A stretch of DNA of 64,000 bases from NCBI GenBank assembly GCA_045110285.1, contig JBGCGA010000017.1, positions 6,773-70,772 of the forward strand. The letters are read 5' to 3'. The notes under the pieces are model-generated. The model saw only the letters and a list, made by a program, of their open reading frames with translations, was not told the origin of the DNA and did not search any database. The translations under genes were made by a program, and so were the position numbers. The stretch's first letter is position 1, and each line of letters opens with the position of its first letter. This DNA comes from Putridiphycobacter sp045110285. GTDB lineage: Bacteria; Bacteroidota; Bacteroidia; Flavobacteriales_D; Crocinitomicaceae. Below, piece by piece: positions 54,401 through 62,219 of this stretch.

Positions 54401-55825
54401 TTGAAAAGTGTACTGATATGCTACGGCCAACACTTCATCTTGATTCAGTGATTGACGCAATGAAATATACCCTAACAAAGCATTGTATGTATATTCTTGC
54501 TCGCTGAGTCGTTTTGCATTTTCTACTTTTTCATAGTGAAAAGCTTGTTCTAGGGGCCCAATAGGTGTAACTCCTAATGTTTTGGTTAAATGGTCTACTG
54601 CATTTGAAAAACCTCTTACTTCGTCAGTAGCTGTTACCGTTTCGTATAAATTGTTTGCGCTGTTATCCGGAAATTGTGCACCTATATTTGTAATAGTAGG
54701 GTTACCTTCTAAATATTCTTCTTTATTTTCACCTAAATCTGTAAAGGCAATAAAGTTTCTAGTATTTTCAACATTGTTATTTCTGTTTGTAATGTATACC
54801 TCAATTTTTGTAACATTTATTCCCGAGCTGACATATGGCATGGATGCCATAGCAGAATCATAATTTTCACGGTGCTGAAAGTTTAAGAAATAGTGTTTAT
54901 TTTCTTCATAATTATCTGCCTTTACCTCAAATTCTTGCTGTTGAGCTCCACCTGCCACATTAATCTCTTGTCGCTGACCTTTTTGTTGCGATAATAAGGT
55001 GTTCACTGTCAATTTTCCAAATTTTAAGTCTGTTCGAATACCAAATAAACTTTGTGATCCTTGAATTAGACTTGTGTTAAGAGGAAGTGTAACGTTTCCA
55101 GCTTCAATTTTTTGAATAATTTCGTCCTCATAGCCTGTGTATCCAATTTTGACTTGATTTTGAAAATTGAAGCCAGTACCGCTTGTGTTCTGGGCTATTT
55201 CTAGTTTCAGTTTGTCTCCAATCTGTCCCACTAAGTTTAATTGAATTTGTTGATCAAAATCAAACTGTGTTTGGCGTTGTTGTCGGAGTGGTAATGCAGG
55301 ATTTTCGTATTTATTAATATTTACTCCAAATGATATTTCTGCTGAACCTTGGGGGCGAATGGTAATTTCATCACCTCCAAAAATCATATCAAAGGCTTCG
55401 CCTTTTACATTTAGTGCAGGGATTAAATTTTGATCGGCTGAATTTTCATTCTTAACTTTTTCAGTAAAATAGTCGTTCAATGATTTTTGTCTTTGATAAT
55501 CCATATACTCATCCAAAGTCATGGCAGTAGGTTGTCTGTAGAACTGATTCCCTATTTTTTGATATACTTCGTATAAACCAGTCTCTGGATTAAAAACAAA
55601 TTGAGTTTCAATGTTTTTTGGTAATTCAAAATCTAACCTTGTATTTGTTTTTGAAGTAAAATCATAATAATCGTTTAAGGGATATGGGAGCTTGACTTTT
55701 GGGGTGTCTAAAGCTGTATAAACATTAAGTTTTGATATTGTAGGAATGTTAAAATTTGTGAACGCAGAAGCATTTAAGCAACACAAAACTACAACCAGTA
55801 CTGATATGATTTTTTTCAATTTCAA
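48482..55825 (-). CDS. sprA: Cell surface protein SprA, T9SS outer-membrane translocon
   Basis: A 2447-residue protein matching SprA (Sov), the very large beta-barrel channel through which T9SS substrates cross the outer membrane. Signal peptide 1-21 (VLVVVLCCLNASA). The family N-terminal region includes EITIRPQGSAEISFGVNINKYENP and the LVGQIGDKLKLEIAQNT segment. A long barrel region follows, ending with NVRAYFDRTVNTPALSTAFPSAN and FNLAQ. A Lys/Asp-rich low-complexity insert lies near residues 1945-1985 (KKDSKNPEKDDKKDKKD), probably an exposed loop. It is the third gene of maeB-ruvA-sprA, 2 bp after ruvA. It is presumably needed for the export of all T9SS substrates here. Confidence 0.95.
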   Translation of the reverse strand: MKLKKIISVLVVVLCCLNASAFTNFNIPTISKLNVYTALDTPKVKLPYPLNDYYDFTSKTNTRLDFELPKNIETQFVFNPETGLYEVYQKIGNQFYRQPTAMTLDEYMDYQRQKSLNDYFTEKVKNENSADQNLIPALNVKGEAFDMIFGGDEITIRPQGSAEISFGVNINKYENPALPLRQQRQTQFDFDQQIQLNLVGQIGDKLKLEIAQNTSGTGFNFQNQVKIGYTGYEDEIIQKIEAGNVTLPLNTSLIQGSQSLFGIRTDLKFGKLTVNTLLSQQKGQRQEINVAGGAQQQEFEVKADNYEENKHYFLNFQHRENYDSAMASMPYVSSGINVTKIEVYITNRNNNVENTRNFIAFTDLGENKEEYLEGNPTITNIGAQFPDNSANNLYETVTATDEVRGFSNAVDHLTKTLGVTPIGPLEQAFHYEKVENAKRLSEQEYTYNALLGYISLRQSLNQDEVLAVAYQYTFQGVTYQVGEFSNDVPVEPSSKSALVLKLLKPTIVNPKNKLWDLMMKNVYSLGAYQVGPTNFRLDIWYNNPRTSVDVNFFPYEGVNDKMLLQYLDLDRLNLNTERQQDGRFDFVPFERVGNRIINGGTIDARTGRIFFATVEPFGTTLKEKLLEADGSQPDYILETIVFQELYDSTRTAAQQIPDKNRYTIKGTYESSVSSDIPLNALNIPEGSVTVTAGGAALIEGVDYQVDYNLGRVKILNEGILESQTPIKVQLESNSGFGFQQKSLVGAHFNYEFNKDFNLGATVMNLTEKPVTQKVNIGSEPVSNTVLGADLRYRAEVPFITKMVDFLPVISTKEKSFVTASGEFAYLIPGTQRAIGEGGISYIDGFEGSQSAITLVTPFSWKLSSIPQNQLDLFPETGTEFTGTSPGFNRSKLAWYTIDQTFYFNNGRTPDHIRGNDTILQDSRMRLLPQQQLFPQSQPPVGQANNIQTLDLSYYPKERGPYNYDTTAAFINTDGSFNNPEDRWAGIMRALTTTNFETANVQYIQFWLLDPYNSDATEGQTENMDGGELYFNLGNISEDILPDSRKSYENGLPTSENFNPNDYDSTDWGLIANQQVIVNAFDNNNASRQFQDLGLDGLNNAQERDFFAKYTAWLGTANLSTQARQQFLNDISSDGYNYFLDDDYDAAELNILERYKNFNGHEGNSNTSDISDTLNAAGYPTQGITTPDIEDINVDNNLSETENYYQYKVNIDPSSFVVGQNYITNSTEIDHDLDGVIDETWYQFKIPIIQPDKVVNNITDFRSIRFMRMYLKGFENPKVFRFATLELIRGTWREYLEDLQTGDQIIDDPNSTEFVIGAVNLEENEGKKPVEYAVPEGILREQDFSSLNTRQLNEQSMTLEVCGLKDGDSRAAYKNVNVDIRNYGQIQMFVHGETAAKALNENLVQDDDITVFVRLGTDFTENYYEYELPLKLTQWGTESNDPNAIWPETNNVNIVLDDLIKLKIKRDAEVVLGLEATSNVYSTPTQENRIISVKGNPTLSEVKTIMVGVRNKSKNENNLPDDGLDKCVEVWVNELRMTDFKQNGGYAATAQVNVQMADFANVAVSGNYSTPDWGTIESTVVERQRETIKNVAVNSNFELGQFFGEKIGIRLPAYFGYSVGAIDPEFDPTKPDVNFDLMDSGPLKREAIAAARALTTRKSYNFTNVRKERAPGKEIHFWDVENLSLSYSYNELFRRDINTVRDVTKNYKAGLNYAYSGRPKLIEPFKKVGFVGKSKWLRLVKDFNFYLGPKSFSVTNNVQRMYNVLQNRSSFDPSFEFDPTYYKNFTWNRAYTFKYDITKNLKFNYMATNASIIREPQGEIDSDAALGTVGRTNYSQLSKIINTSFNPFSQSNSDSIKFGGYNMNFGQSFDINYKVPFDKFPLTDWISSTVTYKGSYDWMRAPIGQDSLGNTVQNARTFNINGQFNFVSLYNKVPYFQKINRGNRGPNRSAARSRPTADNKKDSKNPEKDDKKDKKDKEIGLFGKTVGQLVMTLRNVSGTYSITDGMLLPGFANSNGLFGLDNNFQSPSLAFVTGAQNYDLLGRTGNAWGTDTSFANFASDNSWLVEQSTLNLQHTVMHTQRMSGRATLEPIKDLSINLTIDRSYTINQNSNFRWNEDSLRHVYQNPINTGTINFSTITWRTAFEKLDKETKSSQNFIDMLSNRANLSKTFGEEAGTSEQDNGFYEGYGGNQQDVLVASFLNTYTGSGDNGITDVFKMIPLPNWDIRYDGLTKIAFLKKYVRNFTVKHGYRSNVSVSNFSTNLAARNDIGERQFDNSNNFLADEQFASIIISEQFAPLFGIDATWIVNKNGLITKFEIKKDRSLALNIPNAQIIELVGKEIVIGSGYRFSQVELPFDFMGEKPKSDLNIRFDLSIRNTLSVNRNINENTQVVSAGQDSYSIRSSVDYNLGKNLNVRAYFDRTVNTPALSTAFPSANTRAGIALRFNLAQ

Positions 55826-55827
55826 AA

Positions 55828-56403
55828 CTATAATATTCTCAATGCTTGTTTAATAAGGTCTTCAACTGTTTGATCTTCGGCCGCAACTTTGTTAATAGCT
55901 AGCTCAGCTTTCTTTTTGTCAAATCCTAAAGCAGATAAAGCAGTTAACGCCTCAAATTTGTTTGTATTGTTTGAACTGAAAATATTTTCAGAAGAAAATT
56001 CAACTTTCGCCATTTTTGTTTTCAAATCTACAATTACACGCTGAGCTGTTTTCAGTCCAATTCCTTTAATACTTTTTATGGTATCCACTTGGTCATTAAC
56101 TATGGCATTAGCAATTTCATCTGCCGTCAAGGCCGATAGCATTAGAATGGCAGTATTGGCTCCAATACCCGAAACTGAAATGAGATGGTTGAACATTTCA
56201 CGCTCTTGTTTTTCTGAAAAACCATAAAGTGTATGGGCATCCTCTCTTACTTGTAACTGAGTAAAAAGCTTTAAATTCCCTTCATTCGGTAGAGTAGAAA
56301 AGGTATTTAAACTAATTTTCACAAAATAACCTACACCATTGCACTCAATAACAATGTGGGTGGGTGTTTTTTCTGTTAATGTTCCGTTTAAGTGCGTAAT
56401 CAT
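55828..56403 (-). CDS. ruvA: Holliday junction branch migration protein RuvA
   Basis: A 191-residue subunit that binds four-way DNA junctions and recruits the RuvB motor. The N-terminal OB domain (MITHLNGTLTEKTPTHIVIECNGVGYFVKI) is followed by two helix-hairpin-helix motifs (SVSGIGANTAILMLSAL and IKSIKGIGLKTAQRVIVDLK) and a C-terminal domain III (FEALTALSALGFDKKKAELAINK) that contacts RuvB. Length is normal. It lies 3 bp downstream of maeB and 2 bp upstream of sprA, an order also reported for other flavobacteria. Confidence 0.96.
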   Translation of the reverse strand: MITHLNGTLTEKTPTHIVIECNGVGYFVKISLNTFSTLPNEGNLKLFTQLQVREDAHTLYGFSEKQEREMFNHLISVSGIGANTAILMLSALTADEIANAIVNDQVDTIKSIKGIGLKTAQRVIVDLKTKMAKVEFSSENIFSSNNTNKFEALTALSALGFDKKKAELAINKVAAEDQTVEDLIKQALRIL

Positions 56404-56406
56404 TTA

Positions 56407-58677
56407 CTATTTATTTTGTGCATCAATAACGGCTACTTTTACCATATTAACGATTTCTCGAACTGAACTACCTAACTGTAAAACATGTATCGACTTTTTT
56501 AACCCTAATAAAATAGGACCAATGGCTTCAACGTCATCTCCCATTTCCTGCATTAATTTATAAGCAATGTTGCCAGACGACAGGTTCGGAAAAATTAGAG
56601 TATTAACGTTTTTGTTCACTAAATCCGAAAATGGAAATTTCTCAATCAATAAATCGTTATTTAATGCAAAATTGGCTTGAATTTCACCATCTACAACAAT
56701 AGTTGGATGTTTTTCTTTTAATATTTCACGGGCCTTGGCCATTTTTTTTGAATCTTCACCTCTTGCTGAACCAAAGTTTGAGTAAGATAATAAAGCTACT
56801 TTCGGTTGAATTTTTAATCTTCGAATCGTTTTTGCAACTTGGTAAGTAATGTCAGCAATCTCCTCTGCACTTGGATTGATATTGACAGTAGTGTCTGCTA
56901 AAAATAATGGACCCTTTTTGGTAATTAAAATGTACATTCCTGCCATTCTGAGTACTTTTTCATCAGTACCAACCGATTCAATAGCCGGACGAATTACATC
57001 TTTATAGTTTCTAGTAATTCCAGAAATTAAGGCATCTGCATCACCAGTTTTAACCATCATTGAACCAAAATAATTACGCTCACGCATTAATTTTACAGCT
57101 TCAAATTCAGTTACTCCTCTTCGGTGTCTGCTCTCAAAAAATAATTTTCCGTATTCATAAATTTTGTCCCGCATTTCCGCCGATTTCGGATCAACTATTT
57201 CAACATTTTCGCCCAAATCTAAATTGTTTTCAGCAATTAATTCAAGTATTTTTTCTTTTCTGCCCAGTAAAATAGGAATTGCAAACCCTTCGTCTAGCGA
57301 CATTTGAGCTGCTTTCAAAATTTTATAATTATCTGCCTCTGCAAACACAACTCGTTTTGGGTTTTTTAAGGCTTTATCGGTTAGTATATTTAATATTTTA
57401 TTGTCTAATCCAAGCCTTCCTTTCAGTAAGGATTCATATGCATCCCAATCTTCAATCGGATTTTTAGCAACTCCAGAATCCATGGCAGCTTTAGCCACAG
57501 CTGGTGAAACTGTGTAAATTAATCGAGGGTCAATAGGTTTGGGAATGATTGAATCTCTACCAAAAGATATATTTTTTTCGTTGTAAGCTTCATTCACTTC
57601 CTCTGGCACTAATTCCTTTGCCAATGAGGCTATGGCCTTGACAGCTGCCAATTTCATTTCTTCATTAATACAAGTGGCTCTAACATCTAGAGCTCCCCTA
57701 AAAATGTAAGGGAAACCAATCACATTATTCACTTGATTTGGATGGTCTGACCGACCGGTAGCCATAATGATGTCTTTTCTGACAGACATTGCGTCTTTAT
57801 AAGATATTTCTGGTTCAGGATTAGCTAAGGCAAATACAATAGGGTTTTTTGCCATACTCTTTACCATGTCTTTGGAAACCAGTCCTCCCTTCGATAAACC
57901 TAAAAACATATCGGCGCCTTTTAGCGCATCAGATAATGACACGTCTTTTTTATGGATGGCAAATTCAGCTTTGTATTTATCTAAATCTTTTCTGTTTTGA
58001 GATAGTAATCCTTTACTGTCAAACATGTATATATTTGATAGTTTTGCACCTAGTGCTAAATACAGTTTAGTACATGAAAAAGCGGCTGCTCCAGCACCAC
58101 TTACTACAATTTTTAGTTTAGCTATTTTTTTCTTTGCCAATTCTAGAGCATTTAACAAGGCCGCACTTGAAATAATGGCAGTTCCATGCTGATCGTCATG
58201 CATAATAGGAATATCCAACTCCGCTTTCAGTCGCTCCTCAATTTCAAAGGCTTCGGGTGCTTTTAAATCTTCTAAATTGATGCCCCCAAAAGTGGGCGAT
58301 ATGGCTTTAACTGTTTGGATAAAAAGATCAGGATCTTTAGCGTCTACCTCAATGTCAAACACATCAATATCGGCAAAAATTTTAAATAATAATCCTTTTC
58401 CTTCCATCACTGGTTTCGAAGCTTCTGGACCAATATCTCCCAGTCCCAGTACAGCCGTTCCGTTACTTATAACAGCTACCAAATTAGATTTGGCAGTATA
58501 TTTATAGACTTTCTCTTTGTCATCTGCAATTTCTAAACAGGGTTCGGCTACTCCGGGTGAGTATGCCAACGACAGATCACGCTGAGTAGCATATGGTTTA
58601 GAAGGAATCACTTCAATCTTTCCAGGTCTTCCGTTTGAATGATAATCTAAAGCCTCTTGTTTTCTGAATTTAGCCAT
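56407..58677 (-). CDS. maeB: NADP-dependent malic enzyme with phosphotransacetylase-like domain
   Basis: Converts malate to pyruvate and CO2. From ATG 58677 the protein is 756 residues, the usual MaeB length. The open frame extends to 58830, but the extra 51 codons lie upstream of the promoter and lack homology-like content. N-terminal malic domain: AYSPGVAEPCLEI, HDDQHGTAIISSAALLNAL; NADP-binding fold: VVSGAGAAAFSCTKLYLALGA, FALANPEPEISY. From about residue 430 a Pta-like domain follows (VFAEADNYKILKAAQMSLDEG, MMVKTGDADALISG), regulatory rather than catalytic in known MaeB enzymes. First gene of maeB-ruvA-sprA. Confidence 0.95.
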   Translation of the reverse strand: MAKFRKQEALDYHSNGRPGKIEVIPSKPYATQRDLSLAYSPGVAEPCLEIADDKEKVYKYTAKSNLVAVISNGTAVLGLGDIGPEASKPVMEGKGLLFKIFADIDVFDIEVDAKDPDLFIQTVKAISPTFGGINLEDLKAPEAFEIEERLKAELDIPIMHDDQHGTAIISSAALLNALELAKKKIAKLKIVVSGAGAAAFSCTKLYLALGAKLSNIYMFDSKGLLSQNRKDLDKYKAEFAIHKKDVSLSDALKGADMFLGLSKGGLVSKDMVKSMAKNPIVFALANPEPEISYKDAMSVRKDIIMATGRSDHPNQVNNVIGFPYIFRGALDVRATCINEEMKLAAVKAIASLAKELVPEEVNEAYNEKNISFGRDSIIPKPIDPRLIYTVSPAVAKAAMDSGVAKNPIEDWDAYESLLKGRLGLDNKILNILTDKALKNPKRVVFAEADNYKILKAAQMSLDEGFAIPILLGRKEKILELIAENNLDLGENVEIVDPKSAEMRDKIYEYGKLFFESRHRRGVTEFEAVKLMRERNYFGSMMVKTGDADALISGITRNYKDVIRPAIESVGTDEKVLRMAGMYILITKKGPLFLADTTVNINPSAEEIADITYQVAKTIRRLKIQPKVALLSYSNFGSARGEDSKKMAKAREILKEKHPTIVVDGEIQANFALNNDLLIEKFPFSDLVNKNVNTLIFPNLSSGNIAYKLMQEMGDDVEAIGPILLGLKKSIHVLQLGSSVREIVNMVKVAVIDAQNK

Positions 58678-58701
58678 TGCTTTTCCGTTAAATGAAACAG
58701 A

Positions 58702-58731
58702 CAAAGATATAAACTTTATCACAGAATGCAA
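58702..58731 (-). promoter_or_regulatory. Promoter for maeB-ruvA-sprA
   Basis: On the minus strand TTG (58731-58729), 19 bases, then TATCTTTG (58709-58702): an ideal Bacteroidota promoter. It is 24 bases upstream of the ATG at 58677 and fixes that codon as the start, because the upstream ATG at 58830 would lie outside the transcript. Confidence 0.7.
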
Positions 58732-58820
58732 TCTGATTAGAAAAGTATCTCGGAGGGGTCTTTTGACATGTTGCGATAGGCAACTAAAAAATGATTGTTG
58801 AGAACTAAATATTGAGGGTG

Positions 58821-58851
58821 TTGACTGCAATGTGCATATTATTGATATTTG
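58821..58851 (+). promoter_or_regulatory. Probable promoter for the OmpA-family lipoprotein gene
   Basis: TTG at 58821-58823, 20 bases, then GATATTTG at 58844-58851 (one mismatch to TAnnTTTG). The box is 21 bases before the preferred ATG at 58873. Confidence 0.4.
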
Positions 58852-58872
58852 CCTTTTACAAAACTGTCTTTT

Positions 58873-59835
58873 ATGAAATTGATTTTAGGATTTAGTATTT
58901 GCGTATTTGTGCTGTCTTGCGTGCCATTACAAAAGTATAACGATCTGCAGTCGAATTATAATAAAGTGATGTCAGAACAGTCTGATTCGAAGTCGGCGAA
59001 TATCGATTACGAAAATAAAATAAAAGAGCTCGAATCGCAACTTAGCATGAGCAGAGATGCTGCAAATCAGATGAGAAAAGATACCTTGGCGTTAAGTGAG
59101 CAGTATAAAATGTTGGAAGTTGAATACGATAAAGTTGGAGCTTTAAATCAAGCACTTGAAGAAAAGTACGCAGGTTTACAGTCTAAAGGTACTGCTGAAA
59201 CGGCCAAAATGATTCGTGACTTAGAAGGCACTAGAATTGAACTGCAGCGAAAAGAAGACCGATTAAATGAACTTGAAAAAGAATTAAATTCAAGATCGTT
59301 AATGCTTGATAAAAAGGAAAGTAGAATTAAAGAGTTGGAACAAATTATTGCTCAGAAAGATGCCGCTGTTTTAGCCCTAAAAGAAAAAATTTCGAAAGCG
59401 TTACTAGGCTATAAAGATAAGGGATTGACTGTTGAAGAAAAAAACGGTAGAATATACGTGAGCATGGAAGCCAAATTACTATTTGCATCAGGCAAAATTG
59501 ATGTAGGGCCTGAAGGAAAAGTGGCACTAGTTGATTTGGCCAAAGTGCTTGAAAATCAAAAAGACATTGAAATTATTGTAGAAGGACATACAGATGCTGA
59601 CCCTTTGAAAACCACTACTCATCCAAAAGACAATTGGGAATTAAGTGTTTTACGTGCAACTTCGGTCACAAAAATAATGATTGAAAATTCCGACATGACG
59701 CCTCAGAAAATACTAGCAGCTGGTCGGTCAGAATACATTCCAGTTAGCAAAACTGACAAAGCAAAAAACAGACGGATTGAAATAATTATCACTCCAAATT
59801 TAAACGCACTGTTTGAATTAATCTCAACCAATTAA
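58873..59835 (+). CDS. OmpA-family lipoprotein with long coiled coil
   Basis: From ATG 58873 the protein is 320 residues with a lipoprotein signal ending in VFVLSC; an earlier ATG at 58849 would put eight residues before this signal. A coiled coil of about 145 residues (heptads rich in Glu/Lys/Leu, NKIKELESQL ... ELEQIIAQKDAAVLALKEK) follows, then a C-terminal OmpA peptidoglycan-binding domain (about 200-320: LLFASGKIDVGPEG, IIVEGHTDADP, NWELSVLRATSVTKIM, AAGRSEYIPVS, KNRRIEIIITP). It should tether the outer membrane to the cell wall. It is monocistronic and ends at a strong terminator. Confidence 0.92.
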   Translation: MKLILGFSICVFVLSCVPLQKYNDLQSNYNKVMSEQSDSKSANIDYENKIKELESQLSMSRDAANQMRKDTLALSEQYKMLEVEYDKVGALNQALEEKYAGLQSKGTAETAKMIRDLEGTRIELQRKEDRLNELEKELNSRSLMLDKKESRIKELEQIIAQKDAAVLALKEKISKALLGYKDKGLTVEEKNGRIYVSMEAKLLFASGKIDVGPEGKVALVDLAKVLENQKDIEIIVEGHTDADPLKTTTHPKDNWELSVLRATSVTKIMIENSDMTPQKILAAGRSEYIPVSKTDKAKNRRIEIIITPNLNALFELISTN

Positions 59836-59860
59836 CAAAATTACCCAACAAACCAAACCA

Positions 59861-59892
59861 AAAAAAGTTGCTTGAACGGGCAACTTTTTTTA
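59861..59892 (+). terminator. Intrinsic terminator after the OmpA-family gene
   Basis: An 11-bp perfect stem (AAAAAAGTTGC / GCAACTTTTTT) with an 8-base loop and a T-run continuing as TTTATTTT, 25 bp after the stop. Confidence 0.88.
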
Positions 59893-59959
59893 TTTTAAAG
59901 GAGTATATGTGATGTGGTAAAATATATTTTGCTACCTTTAATTTTTGAAAATTTTTAAT

Positions 59960-61123
59960 ATGTTAAAAAGAATAGCCTTACTCGGTTTAGCTATGATTGC
60001 AATTAACCTGCAAGTAGCACTTTCACAAAATGCAAGTTTCACAATTGATCAAGGTACAACTATTTGTGTGAACGAGTGTATTACGATTACTGACAATAGT
60101 ACCTCAACGGTAAATATAAACGCGTGGGCATGGAGTATAACCGGTCCAATTCCAATTCCTTCAATTCCGGATCCAGGTGCACAAGATCCTACACCAGAAA
60201 TTAATGGTAACCAAACTGCTATTTGCTTCTCAGAAACGGGTACATACTTAATTGAGCTGCAAATTACAGATGCCAATGGTAACGTAGCCAATGCAAATAC
60301 CCAAGTCAATGTGGTGGTTTGTCCTGGTTCAATTAATGCTGGTTTTATAGGACCTTCATCTGTATGTTTAGGCGATTGTATTGCTCTAAGAGATACCTCG
60401 GAAGGAGTACCAGTAAATTGGCAATGGGATATTAATGCTTTGGCTGGAGTAAATGCTGTTTTTTTACCAGATGGACTGACCCAGAGTAACCTTCAAAATC
60501 CAGAAATTTGTTTTTACTCGATAACAGGAACTGACCCCATTACAATAGAATTAACAGTAACCAATGCGGACGGAAAAGTGAGTAAAGCCACTAAGCAAGT
60601 AAATGTTGTAGAAATTCCTACAGTGACAGCAAGTTTAGATACCATTGTGGAATTAGGAAATCCTGCTATTATTGGTGCCACACAAACCGGGGCCAGTAAA
60701 TTCAGATGGGAACCTAGCGAAACTGTGGTCAACCCAAAGTCATTAACTACTTTTGCATATCCAGTTGAAACGACTGACTACGTGATTACAGTTGAAGATG
60801 GCAATGGCTGTGCGGCAAGTGATACGGTTAAAATCTATCTAAATTTTATACCAAATATTGGTGTTCCTTCAGCTTTCTCACCAAACGGTGATGGTAAAAA
60901 CGATTTACTAGTGGTGAAAGGATTAGGATTGACGAAATGTATTTTTAAGGTCCACAACCGCTATGGCATTGGAATTTATGAATCAACTGTTCAAAAGAAT
61001 GGTTGGGATGGAAACATTAAAGGAAAACCAGCAACTCCTGGTGTTTATTATTGGACACTAGAGTATGAGTTCATATCTGGTAAAAGTGGAACATTGAGTG
61101 GAAACACGACATTAGTTAGATAG
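59960..61123 (+). CDS. Secreted PKD-domain protein with T9SS type B C-terminal domain
   Basis: A 387-residue exported protein from ATG 59960 (a TTG at 59945 is less likely). Signal peptide ends QVALSQ. Two PKD-like segments with paired Cys occur (TTICVNECITITDNSTSTVN and SSVCLGDCIALRDTSEGVPVNWQWD), each with the SV-C-x-G/N-x-C motif, followed by an Ig-like segment and a type B sorting domain (about 305-387: VPSAFSPNGDGKNDLLVV, KVHNRYGIGIYES, GWDGNIKGKPATPGVYYWTLEY). A PorP/SprF gene follows after 7 bp, forming the third substrate/partner pair. A near-consensus -7 box (TACCTTTA, 59933-59940) lies upstream. Confidence 0.9.
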   Translation: MLKRIALLGLAMIAINLQVALSQNASFTIDQGTTICVNECITITDNSTSTVNINAWAWSITGPIPIPSIPDPGAQDPTPEINGNQTAICFSETGTYLIELQITDANGNVANANTQVNVVVCPGSINAGFIGPSSVCLGDCIALRDTSEGVPVNWQWDINALAGVNAVFLPDGLTQSNLQNPEICFYSITGTDPITIELTVTNADGKVSKATKQVNVVEIPTVTASLDTIVELGNPAIIGATQTGASKFRWEPSETVVNPKSLTTFAYPVETTDYVITVEDGNGCAASDTVKIYLNFIPNIGVPSAFSPNGDGKNDLLVVKGLGLTKCIFKVHNRYGIGIYESTVQKNGWDGNIKGKPATPGVYYWTLEYEFISGKSGTLSGNTTLVR

Positions 61124-61130
61124 GAGAATC

Positions 61131-62162
61131 ATGAAAAGGAAATTAACTTTATTCGCCTTATTAGGCCTTATATCGTCACAAGCATATAGTCAAATTGACG
61201 AACATTTTAGTATGTATTCTGAAACTAGAATGCAAATAAATCCTGCAGCTGCTGGTTTTTTCAAAGCAAAGTATAAGTTTTTCACAAACTTCCGCAGACA
61301 ATGGTGGGCCATTCCTGATCAACCAGCAACTACCTATTCGGCTAGTTTCGACACGAGAGTTTGGGAAGATTTAAAAGCAGGACGATCAATTGGTGGTGGT
61401 CTTTATTTTTCGAATGATTTGTCAGGAGATTTAAGATATAATCAATTAAACATTTCGGTTCCTGTAAATTATGCCATCAGATTAGATGAGTACAATAAGT
61501 TATCTGCTGGTATTGCGCCAGGTTATTTTCAAAGAAGTATTGCTGATAATTCGCCAACTTGGGACAACCAATGGAACAATTTTACTGGTTTCGACCAATC
61601 AAGACCTAGTGGTGAGCAAATATTTAATAGTAACGAATTAGTTGGTCGTTTTGATTTAGCGGCAGGTTTGTACTGGGAATTTAATTATGATGAGTATATT
61701 TTTATGTCGCTTGGTGTGGCAGGAAATCACATTACAAGACCAAAAATTAATTATTTACCAGATGATGACAGAATGCGTAGAAGTTTGAATTTACATTACT
61801 TTGGTAATTTTGGTAGAGAAGATTTTCCATTAACCTTCAGACCATCTGCAATGTGGACCATTCAAGGGCCGCAACAATCACTTGTATTTGGTACAACTAT
61901 CGATATTTTATTAAGAGGTGAGTCAAAAATGACTGGCTACTACAACAGAACATCCTTAGAATTGGGGGGTCATTTTAGATATAATGATGCCGTTATTGGC
62001 AGTTTAGCGCTTCATGTGGGTGGAATGTCGTTTGGAGCAGCCTATGATTATACAATTTCTAACTTGAGTAATATTGGAGTTGGTGGAGCAACTGAGTTCT
62101 TTATATACTATAGAATGGGACAACCTCAAGGACCAGGACAAATCGAGTTAATCGAAGAATAA
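61131..62162 (+). CDS. PorP/SprF-family T9SS outer-membrane protein (pair 3)
   Basis: A 343-residue barrel, slightly longer than the other two in this window. Signal peptide (LFALLGLISSQAYSQ) and a family-type start DEHFSMYSETRMQINPAAAGFF, then FRRQWWAIPDQPATTYSASFD, GGGLYFSNDLSGDLRYNQL, AGIAPGYFQRSI, and late strands LGGHFRYNDAVIGSLALHVGGMSFGAAYDYTIS. It differs from pairs 1 and 2 in the N-terminal motif (no YQYNQ or YMFNQ) and so belongs to another branch of the family. It is 7 bp after its substrate gene and is followed by a strong terminator. Confidence 0.9.
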   Translation: MKRKLTLFALLGLISSQAYSQIDEHFSMYSETRMQINPAAAGFFKAKYKFFTNFRRQWWAIPDQPATTYSASFDTRVWEDLKAGRSIGGGLYFSNDLSGDLRYNQLNISVPVNYAIRLDEYNKLSAGIAPGYFQRSIADNSPTWDNQWNNFTGFDQSRPSGEQIFNSNELVGRFDLAAGLYWEFNYDEYIFMSLGVAGNHITRPKINYLPDDDRMRRSLNLHYFGNFGREDFPLTFRPSAMWTIQGPQQSLVFGTTIDILLRGESKMTGYYNRTSLELGGHFRYNDAVIGSLALHVGGMSFGAAYDYTISNLSNIGVGGATEFFIYYRMGQPQGPGQIELIEE

Positions 62163-62184
62163 GATTTATCAAACTAAAGAAATT

Positions 62185-62215
62185 AAAGGTGTTTTTAAGA
62201 AAACATCTTTTTTTT
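62185..62215 (+). terminator. Intrinsic terminator after the third T9SS substrate/SprF pair
   Basis: An 11-bp stem (AAAGGTGTTTT / AAAACATCTTT, one G-T wobble) closed by TAAG and followed by a T-run, 22 bp after the SprF-type stop and before the dus gene. Confidence 0.85.
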
Positions 62216-62219
62216 GTCC

